From positions 102,333,469-102,397,468 of the forward strand of contig NC_134574.1 of the NCBI RefSeq assembly GCF_050947875.1: a stretch of DNA of 64,000 nt, read 5' to 3'. Both the position numbers and the translations under genes were made by a program. The stretch's first letter is position 1. Each line of letters begins with the position of its first letter. The DNA is from Dermacentor variabilis (taxonomy: Eukaryota; Arthropoda; Arachnida; Ixodida; Ixodidae). The notes under the pieces are model-generated. The model did no database searches and was not told the DNA's origin. It saw nothing but the letters and a program-made list of their open reading frames with translations. Positions 48,507 through 59,410 of this stretch are shown piece by piece.

Positions 48507-49275
48507 GTCGCGGAATGGCTCAGGGAGGTAGTGGGCGTGAGGCCGCTGCTGGTGAGCGACCAATGTTGGCGGCTAGCTCGCGCCGCTGAAGTCGCTGCCC
48601 GGCCAGCCACGCTCACCCACCCGGGCCGCTCTATCTTGCAAGCCATGTGCGACGGGCACAGACTTGTCCGCCGTGCAATGTGTTTTCAAGACTTAGTTCG
48701 CGTTGATGTTAGACGCAGCACGAAGGTCAATTCGCTCGCTGCTGCTGCCACGCTTCCTCACTCCGGCGTTTGACAGCGACATCCGGCGGTCATCGTGCGA
48801 TGTGTGTTTATCATGCGTGTGAGCGCGTGATAACGAGCATATTAATTTAGTTTGGCGTACTAAATTTACAAGTTCATACGGCCGATAAAACTCATATTCT
48901 TGCTTCGTATAGCGCTCCGCTAATTTTCTATCGCAATGGATGCTTCGTCTTTCGGGAGGAACTGCTACTTTCTTTAGTTTCATGTCGAAATGGACAGTGA
49001 CGAACAGTCGACAACTAGTCCAGTGCGAAGATTGAAACATGTCGATGGTGTGCATGTGTTCTCTTGTGTTCAGTGACCGCCGAATGGCTGTTTGAATTAT
49101 ATCAGAGGCATCTGGTTTGATAAAGTCGTCTACTCACCGAATTTTGAGAGAAGTCTTGGAAATAAAAAAAGCACTTCCGCCAAAATGGTGCCGAAACTGC
49201 TGAAGCAAAAGGCTGCGACGAAAATATTGTTGCATTGACTGGAAAACTTCCTACGAAAATGATAAATTCTTGTAA
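48507..49275 (+). repeat. Family R repeat, copy 4, right part
   Basis: Resumes the long module (as at 3380-4010 and 17930-18590), ending at the LINE RT junction near 49275. Small open frames are not conserved. Confidence 0.65.
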
Positions 49276-49680
49276 GGGTTGGTCATCGGGAGTTCCTCGT
49301 GAGCTGCCTTCGATGCATCCCGGGTTGCGCGGAGAGCAGGCAACTGAGCACATCGATGGAGCTCATCGACACGTGTGTGTTTCGGCAGCCCTGCGATGAC
49401 GCGTGGAGGTGTTCTGTGAAGTACCTAGCAGCGTCCAGGACCGAGCAAGCAGATCCTAACAGCGCGCTCCATATATACCGCTCGGGATGTCACCAAAGCA
49501 TTAACCAGTTTTCGGCATACGTCGGTACTTGCACGACTCCTGCGGAAGCAGATCGGTTTTATGCGGTGCATAGTCTTGTGCGAGGTCCGACGAAGCTGAG
49601 TGAGCCCCGCACGCAGTGTGCCTGTGTGGTCAATAGGTATCCCGAGTATGCGCTCTGGCTTTTCCACTACTTTTCACTTC
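49276..49680 (-). pseudogene. LINE reverse transcriptase thumb fragment
   Basis: The minus-strand frame 49667-49425 reads EKPERILGIPIDHTGTL and DVCRKLVNALVTSRAVYM, the thumb of a non-LTR RT. The next frame gives GLPKHTRVDEL. It is homologous to 18640-18990 and joins family R at the same place (near 49275). The longer plus-strand frame over it is a shadow. Confidence 0.75.
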
Positions 49681-49699
49681 CACTTTTCCATTCCACTAC

Positions 49700-50040
49700 T
49701 TTTCCACTTCCGATAGCAGAGATAGCAGAATTTGGTGATGTACGCGCCTCCAAGTGCTTGCTCATTTACGAGGCAACAGGGCTATCGACATTGATTCTTT
49801 TCAGAATTTCAATCATTTCAAACCATATCTCTGATGTCAATAGCGCACTTCACCAGGAATTGTCATTGTTTTAACACGCATATACTTTACCCACTTTAAC
49901 ACAACAATTTTTGGCCTGTATACCGCCGCGCTACATCTATAGATTTACCATTTGTTATTGGACGAAACCATCTACTACATTAGACCATTGATTGGCTCTC
50001 TTTCGCCATTATTGTCCGTGGCGCCATAAAACCACCTATA
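49700..50040 (+). mobile_element. LINE 3' end (same family as 34080-34435)
   Basis: Starts with ATAGCAGAGATAGCAGAATT and continues through 3' untranslated sequence to a GGCGCCATAAAACC end. It matches the 3' part of the LINE at 31060-34435 and the 3' end at 15813-16231. Only the 3' end is present. Confidence 0.78.
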
Positions 50041-50344
50041 TCATCATAAATTACAGAAATGTAAATATTTTAGAAAAAAAGGTTTCGCAACCCCACTCGC
50101 GGTTTATTCGAGCGCAAGGAAGTTTATATGTACCCTTACGCGACGCGCTCCGATCAGTGACGCCTGTCTCAGAAGTTCATGAAGTGAGTCATCAGCAAAA
50201 GTGGGACAATGAAACCGAAAAGTGAATCGCAACAGATACTACGAGTTGGAATTCATATACAGCGAATCTGTGTCTGAGTGCACATGGGTACATACGCACA
50301 AACTCACGCACACACAATCACACGAGCGCGCACACAAGCGCGGG
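50041..50344. other. No recognised gene
   Basis: Includes a CACACA-rich stretch near 50290-50340. Nothing else seen. Confidence 0.4.
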
Positions 50345-50600
50345 GTAACACGCCTTCAACGACGGACGTCCTGAGCGCATCATGGTCTCAGAGGCAGCAT
50401 TCGCGTACTACGTACGTCGCGAAATTCGAATCCATTCTATCCGCAAGAAGCGTCTACTTAGTCATTGCAATGCAGCCGCGGATGCGGAGAGGCTGTTGGT
50501 GCTGCAAAGAAGCCAGCGGACGGCGCGGCGTGCTTGCTCCGTTGCGATTGGTTGGCCTTTTCATCAAGGAAAAAAATCGCCTGTGGTTTAGCTCTGGTTA
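50345..50600 (+). repeat. Family R repeat, copy 5, 5' module
   Basis: Matches 2280-2480 (GAGGCAGCAT, GCAGCCGCGGATG and TTGCGATTGGTTGGC-type phrases). Confidence 0.65.
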
Positions 50601-50984
50601 ACTCTTGTTGACTTGCGAAAGCAAGAGCAGCATGGCTGCGCTTGTGGTGTTAGCTTGTGGTTAATGTTTTGTTTTAGCTCTATTGTGTAGACACGACAAG
50701 ACACACTGTTCACCTAACGACTAGGCTAGGTAACAACTAGGTAACATCTACGCAGCGTCGCATTCCGACGCTCTCGAGAACTGAAAGCGATCTCTTCCGT
50801 TGTTGAGGAGTCACTCCAGGACGTGGCACGACTTCTTCTAGCCTCATCTTCGTTACGACGCTTCTCGAGTCGTGCGGAGCGGTCTTCTGGCGGGTCTTGA
50901 GAGCGTTGTCTCTTCCTCGCTTCGTTCTGTCGTTATTGCATCTCTTTGGCGCTCTCCATAACGACTAAACACACTGAGGCGAAA

Positions 50985-51076
<92 letters not shown>

Positions 51077-51299
51077 CCCCCGCGGAGCGACACCTTCTTT
51101 CCCTCTACCCCAGCGGAACACATCTGGTGGAGCGAGCGGCGACGGCGGCATCCGTTGGAGCGTGGCTGCGGCGTTGCTAGGAAACGGTGGCTCAAGGTCG
51201 TTCGTCAGCCACGGCATATGGCATACGGCATACGGCTGCCTGCATACGGCCTGCGGCACGACGAGCCGAAATGGCTCGCTGGCTCGCGTAGTAAAGCTT
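50601..51299. other. Spacer with (TA)n tract
   Basis: Holds a long TA tract at 50988-51072. The rest is CpG-containing sequence without a recognised gene. Confidence 0.5.
50988..51072. repeat. (TA)n microsatellite
   Basis: About 85 bases of TA repeat. Confidence 0.98.
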
Positions 51300-51438
51300 T
51301 CGCTTTACTACGCCCCCCCAGGCCGCTTATCTTGGAAGCCATCTGCGACGGGGACAGGTCCATCACACACTGTGTTTTCACGGCTTAGTTCGCGTTCATG
51401 CGAGACGCAGCACGAAGATTAATTCACTCGCTGCTGCT
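51300..51438 (+). repeat. Family R repeat, copy 5, module before the LINE
   Basis: GGCCGCTTATCTTGGAAGCC and the GAGACGCAGCACGAAGA phrase match 3370-3480. It ends in TCACTCGCTGCTGCT (51424-51438), which is repeated right after the LINE at 52551-52565. Confidence 0.75.
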
Positions 51439-52550
51439 TCTTCTTTTGGAGCCGCAGGTCACCGGCGATGACAAAAAATTCTTGATCTACGCATATGTAT
51501 GTGGAAGAAGCTCGGCAGTGTCGGGACCCCCCAGGGCTCGGTAATCTCGCCATTACTTTTCAACCTTGTAATGATAGGGGTGGCCGAGCACCTCTCGCAA
51601 GTCCCGCGGGTCCGACACACCATCTATGCCGACGACATAACGCTCTGGGTCCCAGGAGGAAGCGACGGACACATCGAGAGTACACTGCAAGAGGTTGTTG
51701 ACGCTATCGAGGAGTAGCTGGACGGGTCTGGGTTCGTCTGCTCCCCAATCCAGTCCGAGCTTTTGGTCTTTCCTCCGAATAGAGCAGCTAGGAAGACGAA
51801 ATGCAACGAACCTGAGAGAGAGCAAGAGACAATAAAGATCAAGACTAGCGGCGGTCACACGATCCTGGTTTTCAAGAAGATCCGAGTGCTGGGGATGCTG
51901 ATTGAGCGCAAACGAGTTCTAAACGAGAGGACTAACCAACCGTGCCGCTGCTACTGCCGTCGACCCGTTGTGGTGGTGGGAAACCAAGGACAAAATGACT
52001 TCCTACACGAAATTGTGAAGTGGTACAGACTAGAGCGAAGGACTATGCCGCCACCTCAACCGGGCTTGACCCGCAAGCAAGGGGTTCTATACCGACAACT
52101 TCGAACGGGGTCGTTATTCACCCCGGTGCTGATGAGGCACGTGTGTCCAAGTGTTTATGTAAGTGACCTGTGTTGTGTGTGCCAAAAGGAAAGAGCCACT
52201 GCAGCTCACATGCTTTGGGACTGTGCTAAGGATCCGCACGAAGCTGCAACGATAACAACGGTCCCGCCGCGGCTCGAGACGGCAACGAGGTGCTATGATC
52301 AAGATGTCCAAGCCCAGGCCGTTCAGCAGATCTCGGCGGCCCTCGAAAGGCAACGACCGAGTGAAACCAGAGGGAGGCTGCCACCCCAAAAGAGGGGCAA
52401 GCGCGGTCGACCAAAGGGAGTAATGCGGCCGCGGCCAAAGTAGAGGCGCCACACGTCGCGAAGACGTCATGGCCGCGTCACGGTGACGCCTCCCTAACAG
52501 GGGAAGGCTAGCCGTTCTGCAACCACTCATAAAAAAGTTTTTTCACTCAG
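51439..52550 (+). mobile_element. LINE insertion, internally deleted, with 15-bp target duplication
   Basis: A LINE fragment lies between two copies of TCACTCGCTGCTGCT (51424-51438, 52551-52565). The frame at 51499-51717 has GTPQGSVISPLLFNLVM and TIYADDITLW, the RT palm with an intact YADD. A stop follows. After an apparent deletion of thumb and RNase H, the frame 51763-52443 includes the C-terminal finger CCVCQKERATAAHMLWDC and a basic Arg/Lys-rich tail (KRGKRGRPKG). The 3' end is near 52545. It is related to the LINE at 41605-45945. Confidence 0.85.
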
Positions 52551-53780
52551 TCACTCGCTGCTGCTGCCGCGCTTCCTCCCTCCAGCGTTTGACAGCTAGT
52601 TTCCGCGGTCATCGAGTCACAAGTGCTCAGATTTGCGTGTGCACGCGTAATACCATGCATGTTAATTTAGTTAGGCATACTATGTTTACAAGTTTACATG
52701 GCCTATAACACTACTGCCCTTACTTCGTATAGCTCTCCACTAATTTGGTACCGCAATGAATGCTTCGCCTTTTGGGCGAAACTCCTACTTTTCTATTATT
52801 TTCATGTCGAAATGGAGATCGACGAACAGTCGCCGACCAGCCTCGTGCGGAAATAAACAAATGTCAATGGCGTGTATCTGTTCTCTTGTGTTCAGTGACC
52901 GCCTAATTGCTGTTAGAATTTTATAAGATGCATTTGGTTTGTTGAAATTGACGATTCACCGAATTTTGAGAGACGTTTGGGAAATGAAAAAAATTTTTGC
53001 CACAATGGTGCCCGAACTACTGTAGGAGAGGAAGCGACGAAAATATTGTTGGATTGATGGGAAAAGTTCCTACGAGAGCGAAAAATTTTTGCAAGGTTTC
53101 GCCTTCGGGGAAGAAACAGAAATGTACTAATCGAGTTGAAGTAGCAGGGCAATGAGTGGAAAAATGGAGATGAGCCATAAGCAAAGGAAAAGAAAGGACT
53201 GGTGAATAGGGGAAGAATCAAAAGATGTTGAATATGTCTTTTTTTTTTTTGCTGCCATAGGGTTCTGCACTACGAATCTGTACTTTCACAGCCAAATTGT
53301 CAAGGCTCCTTTCTATGTTAAGGTTTGAGGTAATACGTTAAGATCCCATGCGTCACGTGTGACCAAACTTCTTGCAAGCGCAGTGGTGGATCCAGTACAC
53401 CGCAACAATGCCTCTACGCATTCTGCATTGATTGTGAGTGAGTGTTTGGCCCACAGTTCAACCACTGTGCTGTACCTAGGAACAGCCTCCCCAATTGATT
53501 AGTTTAAACCCCTGCACCTTTTTTTCTAAATCGAATAGCCTTCTTTGGCTATTCGACTAGCTATCTGGCTAGGTATGTGGTACGAAGGTGGTCAGACTTG
53601 GGGAAGGGATGGCGAAAGAACACACAGAGGGAAAGGTCATGTGCTCCCGGGCAACCGTGCTGCGAGGAGGGTTAGCAGGGGCCGTCGTGCGTGAACTCTA
53701 GCATAACAGAGTGACTGGTAGGGAAGTAAGGGGTTGAGAGCCCTGTCACTCGATAGTGAGAATGCGATTGTGAAGAGGAA
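52551..53780 (+). repeat. Family R repeat, copy 5, long module
   Basis: Matches 3470-4660 in order, with scattered differences: the ATACTATGTTTACAAGTTTAC phrase region, the poly-T stretch near 53238-53249 and the GGTATGTGGTAC phrase. It is interrupted on the right by a minus-strand LINE. Confidence 0.75.
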
Positions 53781-55444
53781 TCTGCACTATTTTCTGCAGC
53801 CCTTTAGGGGGCACGACTGAGCACTGTGGAGAATGGGAGGGTGACATAAAGAAGAAGAAAAAAAAACAGAATAGTGAGGCGATTGCAGCACCCCGTACTT
53901 TTAGGTACCGCAGTCAGTGGTAGCCAAACGGCGCATTTACAATTTACACTACAGCCCCGTGTCCTCCAGGAACGTAAGAAGGTGTATGAGGGCGGAGCCA
54001 TTGTGCCGTCGGGGATAACGCGGGTTGGGGTGCCCAGAGCGCTGCGAGTCCATGGCATCGGAATGAGAGGTGGAGAGAAGCCCTGTCTTTCGAGAAGGCG
54101 AGGGAGAAACAATGTAGATGGTGGTTGGTTTCGTCCTGACTGCACGCTGAGAAGGCCGCCAATGATACCAGGTCCTTCCTGTTCCTTCACGAAAAAGCCC
54201 AGGAGGAGTCGATCCGAAGGCGCTGCGGGAGAGACCGCTCCTGCCTTCCGACGCCGCGATCAGGAAGTGAAGGGGGAGGGTTACCGCTGTGGATTGGCAT
54301 TAGGCGCCGCTGCACCGTGTACCTTGTATAGTTGGAGGCCGTTACAGCGGTGCTCACTGGTACAGTGGCACGGTGTACGGCCTTTGCCAGTGCGCCAGCC
54401 TCCTAGTTGGCCTAGACGCCGACGTGAGAAGGGAGCCACTGTAGCGACAGCTTCAAGCCACCCGAAACAAGGGCGCGAAGCTTTTCCACCAGCAGGGCAA
54501 CGCCAGGGTGGGTGGTCCCCGGTCAATGAAGCGCTAGGAGCACCGCTGGCGACTCGCAGATGATCGCAACAGTAGAATCCGAGGGGTCCTCCACCAGCAT
54601 GCGAACAGCCAGAAAAAGGCCAGCCACCTCAGCAGCGGCGGAGCTTGCCACGAAAGGCTGCCGGCACACTCCCCAGCACATAAGGGCCGGGATCACGCAG
54701 GAGGTAGTGGGAGATTCGGAGCGTGCATGGACGGAGCCGTCCGTGTAGGTGTGGAGATTTCTTTCCATCCGGTTCTTCAACAGGAACGCCGACGCCTGGT
54801 CTAAGGCGCAGGATGGGGATCGCCTTTTCGTAATGCCCTCCAGGCGTAGTAGGGAGCTGTAATGGCTGATGGTGTGGAGGAGAGGGGAGGTGGGGGAGGG
54901 GGTACGTGTAGCGTGGTAGGGCGGCCGACAACATCCTCGTACAGCCAACATAAGCTGTCCATGCGCTAGTGAGCTCGGCTACGCCACCCTTAAAGCAGAG
55001 CCGCGCTACCCTGGTCGCGATGTAGCCTGTCAACGTGATGGAGGCTACGCTGTTGGAGCAGCATGGATAGCGGCCAAGTCTGCCTCGGCTAGGGTGGCAG
55101 CTACGTACGATGTCCCTGGAAAGCCAGAAAACATTCGGATGGCATTCCAGGGCTGGAGTTCCAGGCAGTCTACGCGAATCCGTGGGAGAGCCACGAGCGG
55201 GAGTGCTTAAAGAAGCCTTGACGTAGCCGCTGCGGCGTATAGACGGATAACCCATTGTGGTGTGCATCCTCTGCCGCGGAGCAGCAGACGGTCAACCGCC
55301 TTTTGGACCTTCTCCACGTGAGCGATGAGCGCCTTGGCAGCTGACGCCCACGAGAGCCGGTAGTGTGTCTGCATGCCCAAGTTGGTCACAACCCGCTTCC
55401 ATGGTATGCGGTTGCCACCCAGCTCCATCGGGACAGCTCGAACG
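53781..55444 (-). mobile_element. LINE, RT thumb and RNase H fragment
   Basis: On the minus strand 55449-55207 reads TNLGMQTHYRLSWASAAKAL and LLRGRGCTPQWVIRLY, the RT thumb region. RNase H follows in 54951-54523: HTYTDGSVHA (first Asp), SAAAEVAGLFLAV (Glu) and IICESPAVLL, where the third acidic residue is Glu rather than Asp. The last part (QWLPSHVGV) is followed by stops. It ends near 53781 in 3' untranslated sequence. It lies inside family R and is inactive. Confidence 0.8.
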
Positions 55445-55680
55445 CTCACTCACTCGTTCGTGGTGGGAAGGCGAGGAAAAGCGCTCGTGCTCGCAGGACT
55501 GTGGGTAGTGGGGCAGAACCATGGGGAGAAAGAGAGGAGGCGGTCGGTCGGAGGTTCGTCCGTTCGTTCGGGCTATTCACTTAGATTGGCAATCATAGTT
55601 GATGGCTTCTGCATAATTTTCTGTTCCCCAAACGCACGCTGGTGCTCAGGGGGCCACATTTTGTGGTTGTGACGACAAGT
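55445..55680 (+). repeat. Family R repeat, copy 5, right part
   Basis: Matches 5020-5190: AACCATGGGGAGAAAG, a TCGTCCGTTCGTTC stretch, and ATCATAGTTGATGGCTTCTG. Confidence 0.7.
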
Positions 55681-57011
55681 TATCCTGGGCTTCCTCGGAT
55701 TCCAGCAAACCACATCACCGCATCCTTACTTCGCATTCAAGCACCTTTGCCGGCCGCCAGTACTCAAGTTGTTAACACTGCGCCATGCTACACTGTAAAC
55801 AAAAAAAAAACACCCAGATGGGCGTTTTTTGCTTGTCCTCTAGCGCATTCCCTTTTGTACATCTTTTTGCTCCCATTGAAAAGGCGTACGATAAAACTCC
55901 CATTCACGTGGGCATTAATTGGGCACACAACGGGGGTACCGTAATACGCCCACTTCACCCCCATTTGACTGGGAGGTACAATGGGACTTTTGTGAAGGAA
56001 TTAGAGGCATCTTAGTTTAGGTGCGGCAAGCACGTAGCGAAATGCTTAGTGGCGCGGGTCACGCGCTTACGCAGCACCAGACAGAACACCGCAGGCCGAA
56101 ATGTCGAACGCCGGCGATCAAGGCTCAAGGGAACTCGGCCGTCCGTGAGCTGCCACCCGAGCAGGCGTCGCACCTGCTCGGAGCGAACGCCGGCGTCCGA
56201 CACTCCGGCCTGCGGTATTCCGTCTGCTGCTGCATAGGCGCGGCGTACCGCCGATAAGAATTTCGCCTCGGGTTCGCCACACGTGGTCCAATCGACGGCA
56301 CAGGGCCACCGCTGAATCGACCAAGTCACGCGCAGACGTGGTCCAATGGCGAATGACCTCGTCACCGCACGTCTTCATCTTTTAGAGCGCAGCTCTTTGG
56401 CGTCCGTTCCTGGGTTTCGCGTCGTCGTCGGCGTTGTCGTCGGCCTCGTAACCAGCTCCGCCCCCCTTTCATCCCCCCAGCGCTAGCAGCGACCGACTGA
56501 TACCGCTGCATGCCGCTGACGCCGCTAGAGAGTCAAGATAACGTGACTGCATAGAACACCGTCGCCGCCATGCAGAAAGAGGAGGAAAGGGTCCCCCCCC
56601 CTGTTCTTGTGTGGCGGATAGGGTGCTCTTCAGTTGCCGACGCGCCGGTTATTTCACGTAGGCCCCGGCACGTCGACGAATACGTGACCACCTTCCCACG
56701 GCTAGACCTGGTTCTTAGCGCTGCGGAAGCGAGGGTATCATATTGTTTGTGTCGGCATCGGCGGCGTTGTCCCTGAAACCAACTCCGCAGCTGGGGTTGA
56801 CTCACTATCGGCGTCAGCGGCATCAGTCAGTCGCTGCTATCTCTTCCCTCCTCCCTTTATCGTGTTGTCCGCTTGCTGCGCGCGCTTCTGCCCCCATCGT
56901 TTGCCGCTGGGTGTACACGCCGCCCCCCTCCCCCCTCTTCCTGCGAGTCTCCGGTTGTCAAAGCGCCGGCTCGAACTTAATTCCTTTCTTCGCTCCTCCT
57001 CCAATGCAACC
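55681..57011. other. GC-rich region without a confirmed gene
   Basis: From about 56020 on it is CpG-rich, with several overlapping frames on both strands. It could be a CpG-rich promoter or repeat. I recognise no domain. Confidence 0.4.
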
Positions 57012-57187
57012 CCTGCGCGGTGGCAATCAGAGAGCCAGATCGGTGGCGGCGGATCTGTATATGTGCACCGCCCGAGCCGAAATAGCCGCTGCCGTTCGCC
57101 CTGTGCGGTGGCAATCAGAGAGCCAGATCGGTGGCGGCGGATCTGTATATGTGCACCGCCCGAGCCGAAATTGCCGCTGCCGTTCGC
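57012..57187 (+). repeat. 88-bp tandem duplication
   Basis: 57012-57099 and 57100-57187 are nearly identical, containing GGTGGCAATCAGAGAGCCAG and GTGCACCGCCCGAGCCGAAA. Confidence 0.95.
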
Positions 57188-57221
57188 CACTGCGAAATTA
57201 TCTGCCAGTTCTTTCTGAGCC

Positions 57222-57389
57222 ATGAGCGAGACGACCGATGGAAGTCCTCCGTCTGCTGCTGCTGCTGCTGCTGCTGCTAAACGAGCTGCCAGAGCAGAGG
57301 CCCAGCGCCGTCGCCGTCAGAATCCAGAGGTGCGTGCCGCCGAAGCAGAAGCTTACCTAGTGGAGTCTTTGTTAAAGGAATACGTGTGA
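57222..57389 (+). CDS. Small ORF with poly-alanine run (uncertain)
   Basis: ATG to TGA, 55 residues: an acidic start (MSETTDG), a run of eight alanines coded by GCT repeats, then a basic Arg/Glu-rich segment (RAEAQRRRRQNPEVRAAEAE) and a short helical end. The RRRRQNPEVRA-type segment resembles repeated Arg/Glu-rich stretches in some arthropod transposon proteins, but I cannot assign it. A poly(A)-like AAAATAAAAAAA follows the stop. It may be an exon, a relic or chance. Confidence 0.3.
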   Translation: MSETTDGSPPSAAAAAAAAKRAARAEAQRRRRQNPEVRAAEAEAYLVESLLKEYV

Positions 57390-58007
57390 AAAATAAAAAA
57401 AAAATTCTGTGATAGCGCATACATGTGTTGCTCGATTTCTTTGCCTCAATCTATCGAAAAGATGAAACAGCTTATTTGCTGCGCTCAAATTTCGCATTGG
57501 GAAGTAACGTAATCGTCGGTAATTTTTTTTTTCCTTTCGCTGATCACAGAGTCCCTCTTTGCAAAGCTTTTATGCAGTCGTCCTAGCTTATGGGCAGTGC
57601 CTCCGAGGCCAGCAAACGCCTTCGAGAGCAGTTGCTACATGCTGAAAGGGAAAATGCACGAGACACACACTGACAGTGAAGAAAATTTATTAGGACACCA
57701 AATGTAAGAAATATAATATGTTCACTTCCTGGCCCAAAAGAAAGCACATTTCTGCCCCAGTAAAGCAATTGTCCTGATTTTAAAAAAGAACACTGTACAT
57801 TGTAAACATGCCAGTTACTAGTATTCTACATGTCCTAACACAATGAAATTATTAAATGAAACAAATGCTAAGAAATCTTATCTCGTTTCATACTGAACTG
57901 TAACTACAGAGCCATGTGTTTGAACTGTTACTTTGTACTGACACTCCACACTTTTACACAGACTACATATTGAGCTCGCTTGACTAACAGTAAAACTTCA
58001 TTTGGGC
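57390..58007. other. No recognised gene
   Basis: AT-rich. A 61-codon minus frame at 57583-57768 has no recognised domain. Confidence 0.4.
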
Positions 58008-58400
58008 CTAAGACGGACCACAAAAGGCAGATACGAAACACGCTGGCGCTAACTGACAACTTCTTTATTTCTTCGTCGTCGATGCATATATAAGCCCTAG
58101 GCCACACAACTGCACAGGCGCACGCATTACATTACAGAGATCTACCAAATTATGACATATGCAAACGTAGGAAGTCAAACTCAGATGGGTGCAGGGACAA
58201 AGCTATGTCACTGATGCAATTATCACCTTGCCTTTGTATGTAGTAGGCCTCTAAGGCAAGCCGCGCAAGCTCATTCATGCTTTTGCCAAGAATCGACGTC
58301 CCATCAAGTCGTGCCTCACAATTTATGCAAGAGTTTATATACGCAACAAGGTGCACTCCTCTATCTACCTTTTTGTTTACTTTTTGCACATGTTCCCTGC
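58008..58400 (-). mobile_element. Penelope-like element 3' end, inverted copy
   Basis: Inverted relative of 58658-59044. The minus-strand frame 58416-58150 reads RREHVQKVNKKVDRG, then a Cys pair in CINCEARLDGTSILGKS, then EAYYIQRQGDNCIS and a LSLHPSEFDFL end. This is the C-terminal part of the GIY-YIG endonuclease region of Penelope-like elements. The upstream GIY-YIG core is missing in this copy. It ends at 58008. Confidence 0.75.
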
Positions 58401-58424
58401 GTGGTCCCTCAAACACATAAGGTC

Positions 58425-59044
58425 ATCTATCAACTCAAGAAAGTTGCTTGCAGACATGGTGTTCCTTTGGCGTTTTCTGCACCGAACAAGCTATTAAAGC
58501 TATGCTCCCGCACCTGCGGAGAGAGCAGAGGAGGATGCCAAATTCCGCATGATGCTTCATACGTGTTGTGCGCTGTCGGCGTGGTTTATACCATTCCACT
58601 CTCATGTGGTAAGACATAGCTTGGCTAGAAGATAGGGCATTGCGTCAATGAGCGACTCAGGGAACATGCGCAAAAAGTAAACAAAAATGTAGATAGAGGA
58701 GCGCACCTTGGTGCGCATATAAACTCTTGTAACAATTGTGAGGCACAACTTGACGGGACGTCGATTCTTGGCAAAAGCAAGAGTGAGCACGCGCGGCTTG
58801 CCTTAGAGGCCTACCACAAAAAAGGCAAGGCGATAATTGCATCAGTAAGATATCTTTGTCCCTGCACCCATCTGAATTTGACTTCCTACGTTTGCGTATG
58901 TGATAATTTGGCAGATCTTTGTAATGTAATCTGAGTGCCTGCGCGGTTGCGTGGCCTAGAGTTTATATTGCTTCGACGACGAAGAAATAAAGAAGTTGTT
59001 AGCACCAGTGTGTGTCGTATCTTCCTTTTGTGGTCCGTCTTAGG
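58425..59044 (+). mobile_element. Penelope-like element, GIY-YIG endonuclease and 3' end
   Basis: The plus strand reads KKVACRHGVPLAFSAPNKL, then GVVYTIPLSCGKT, the start of the GIY-YIG domain. Two stops follow where the YIG motif should be. Then come CVNERLREHAQKVNKNVDRG, CNNCEAQLDGTSILGKS and EAYHKKGK. The 3' end at 59044 mirrors 58008. RT is absent. The domain cuts target DNA in active Penelope-like elements; this copy is dead. Confidence 0.8.
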
Positions 59045-59267
59045 TGTTTTTGCTGTAAGTTTAAGTTGCTTGACTAAGCCATTCCTAATTAACAGTGGCT
59101 TGTATAATGAGGCCGATCAGTGGTATTTTGCATGGACTAGCACACGCATATGATAAATGTCAAAGTACTAAATTAAGAAGTTGGGACTCATCACACAAAC
59201 AAGCTACATCATTTGGTGTAGTTATTGGGCTGTATTTCTGAGCAAGCTATTAAAAATTATCGTATTT
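59045..59267. other. No recognised gene
   Basis: AT-rich spacer. Confidence 0.4.
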
Positions 59268-59410
59268 TAACAACCAAAACCTACCTTCTGATTATGAGAC
59301 ATGCCGTAGCGAGTAACCCCGGATTAATTAGGACAACCTGGGGTTCTTTAACATGCACCTAAGTCTAAGTACACGGGTGATTTTGCATTTCGTTCCCACT
59401 GAAATGCGGC
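59268..59410 (-). repeat. tRNA-derived SINE, truncated
   Basis: Contains the body of the SINE seen whole at 61217-61441 (TGGGGTTCTTTAACATGCACC and AAGTACACGGGTG), but lacks the tRNA-like head. Confidence 0.75.

Noticed and set aside
48258..48563. A 101-codon minus-strand frame inside and across the end of the terminal-inverted-repeat element.
   Set aside because: It crosses the element boundary into family R and shows no transposase motif.
49299..49874. A 191-codon plus-strand frame, with similar readings near 18552-19027, first taken for a conserved unknown protein.
   Set aside because: The opposite strand at both places encodes a recognisable LINE RT thumb (ILGIPIDHTG, KLVNALVTSRA). The plus frame is its shadow and runs on into an unrelated LINE 3' end.
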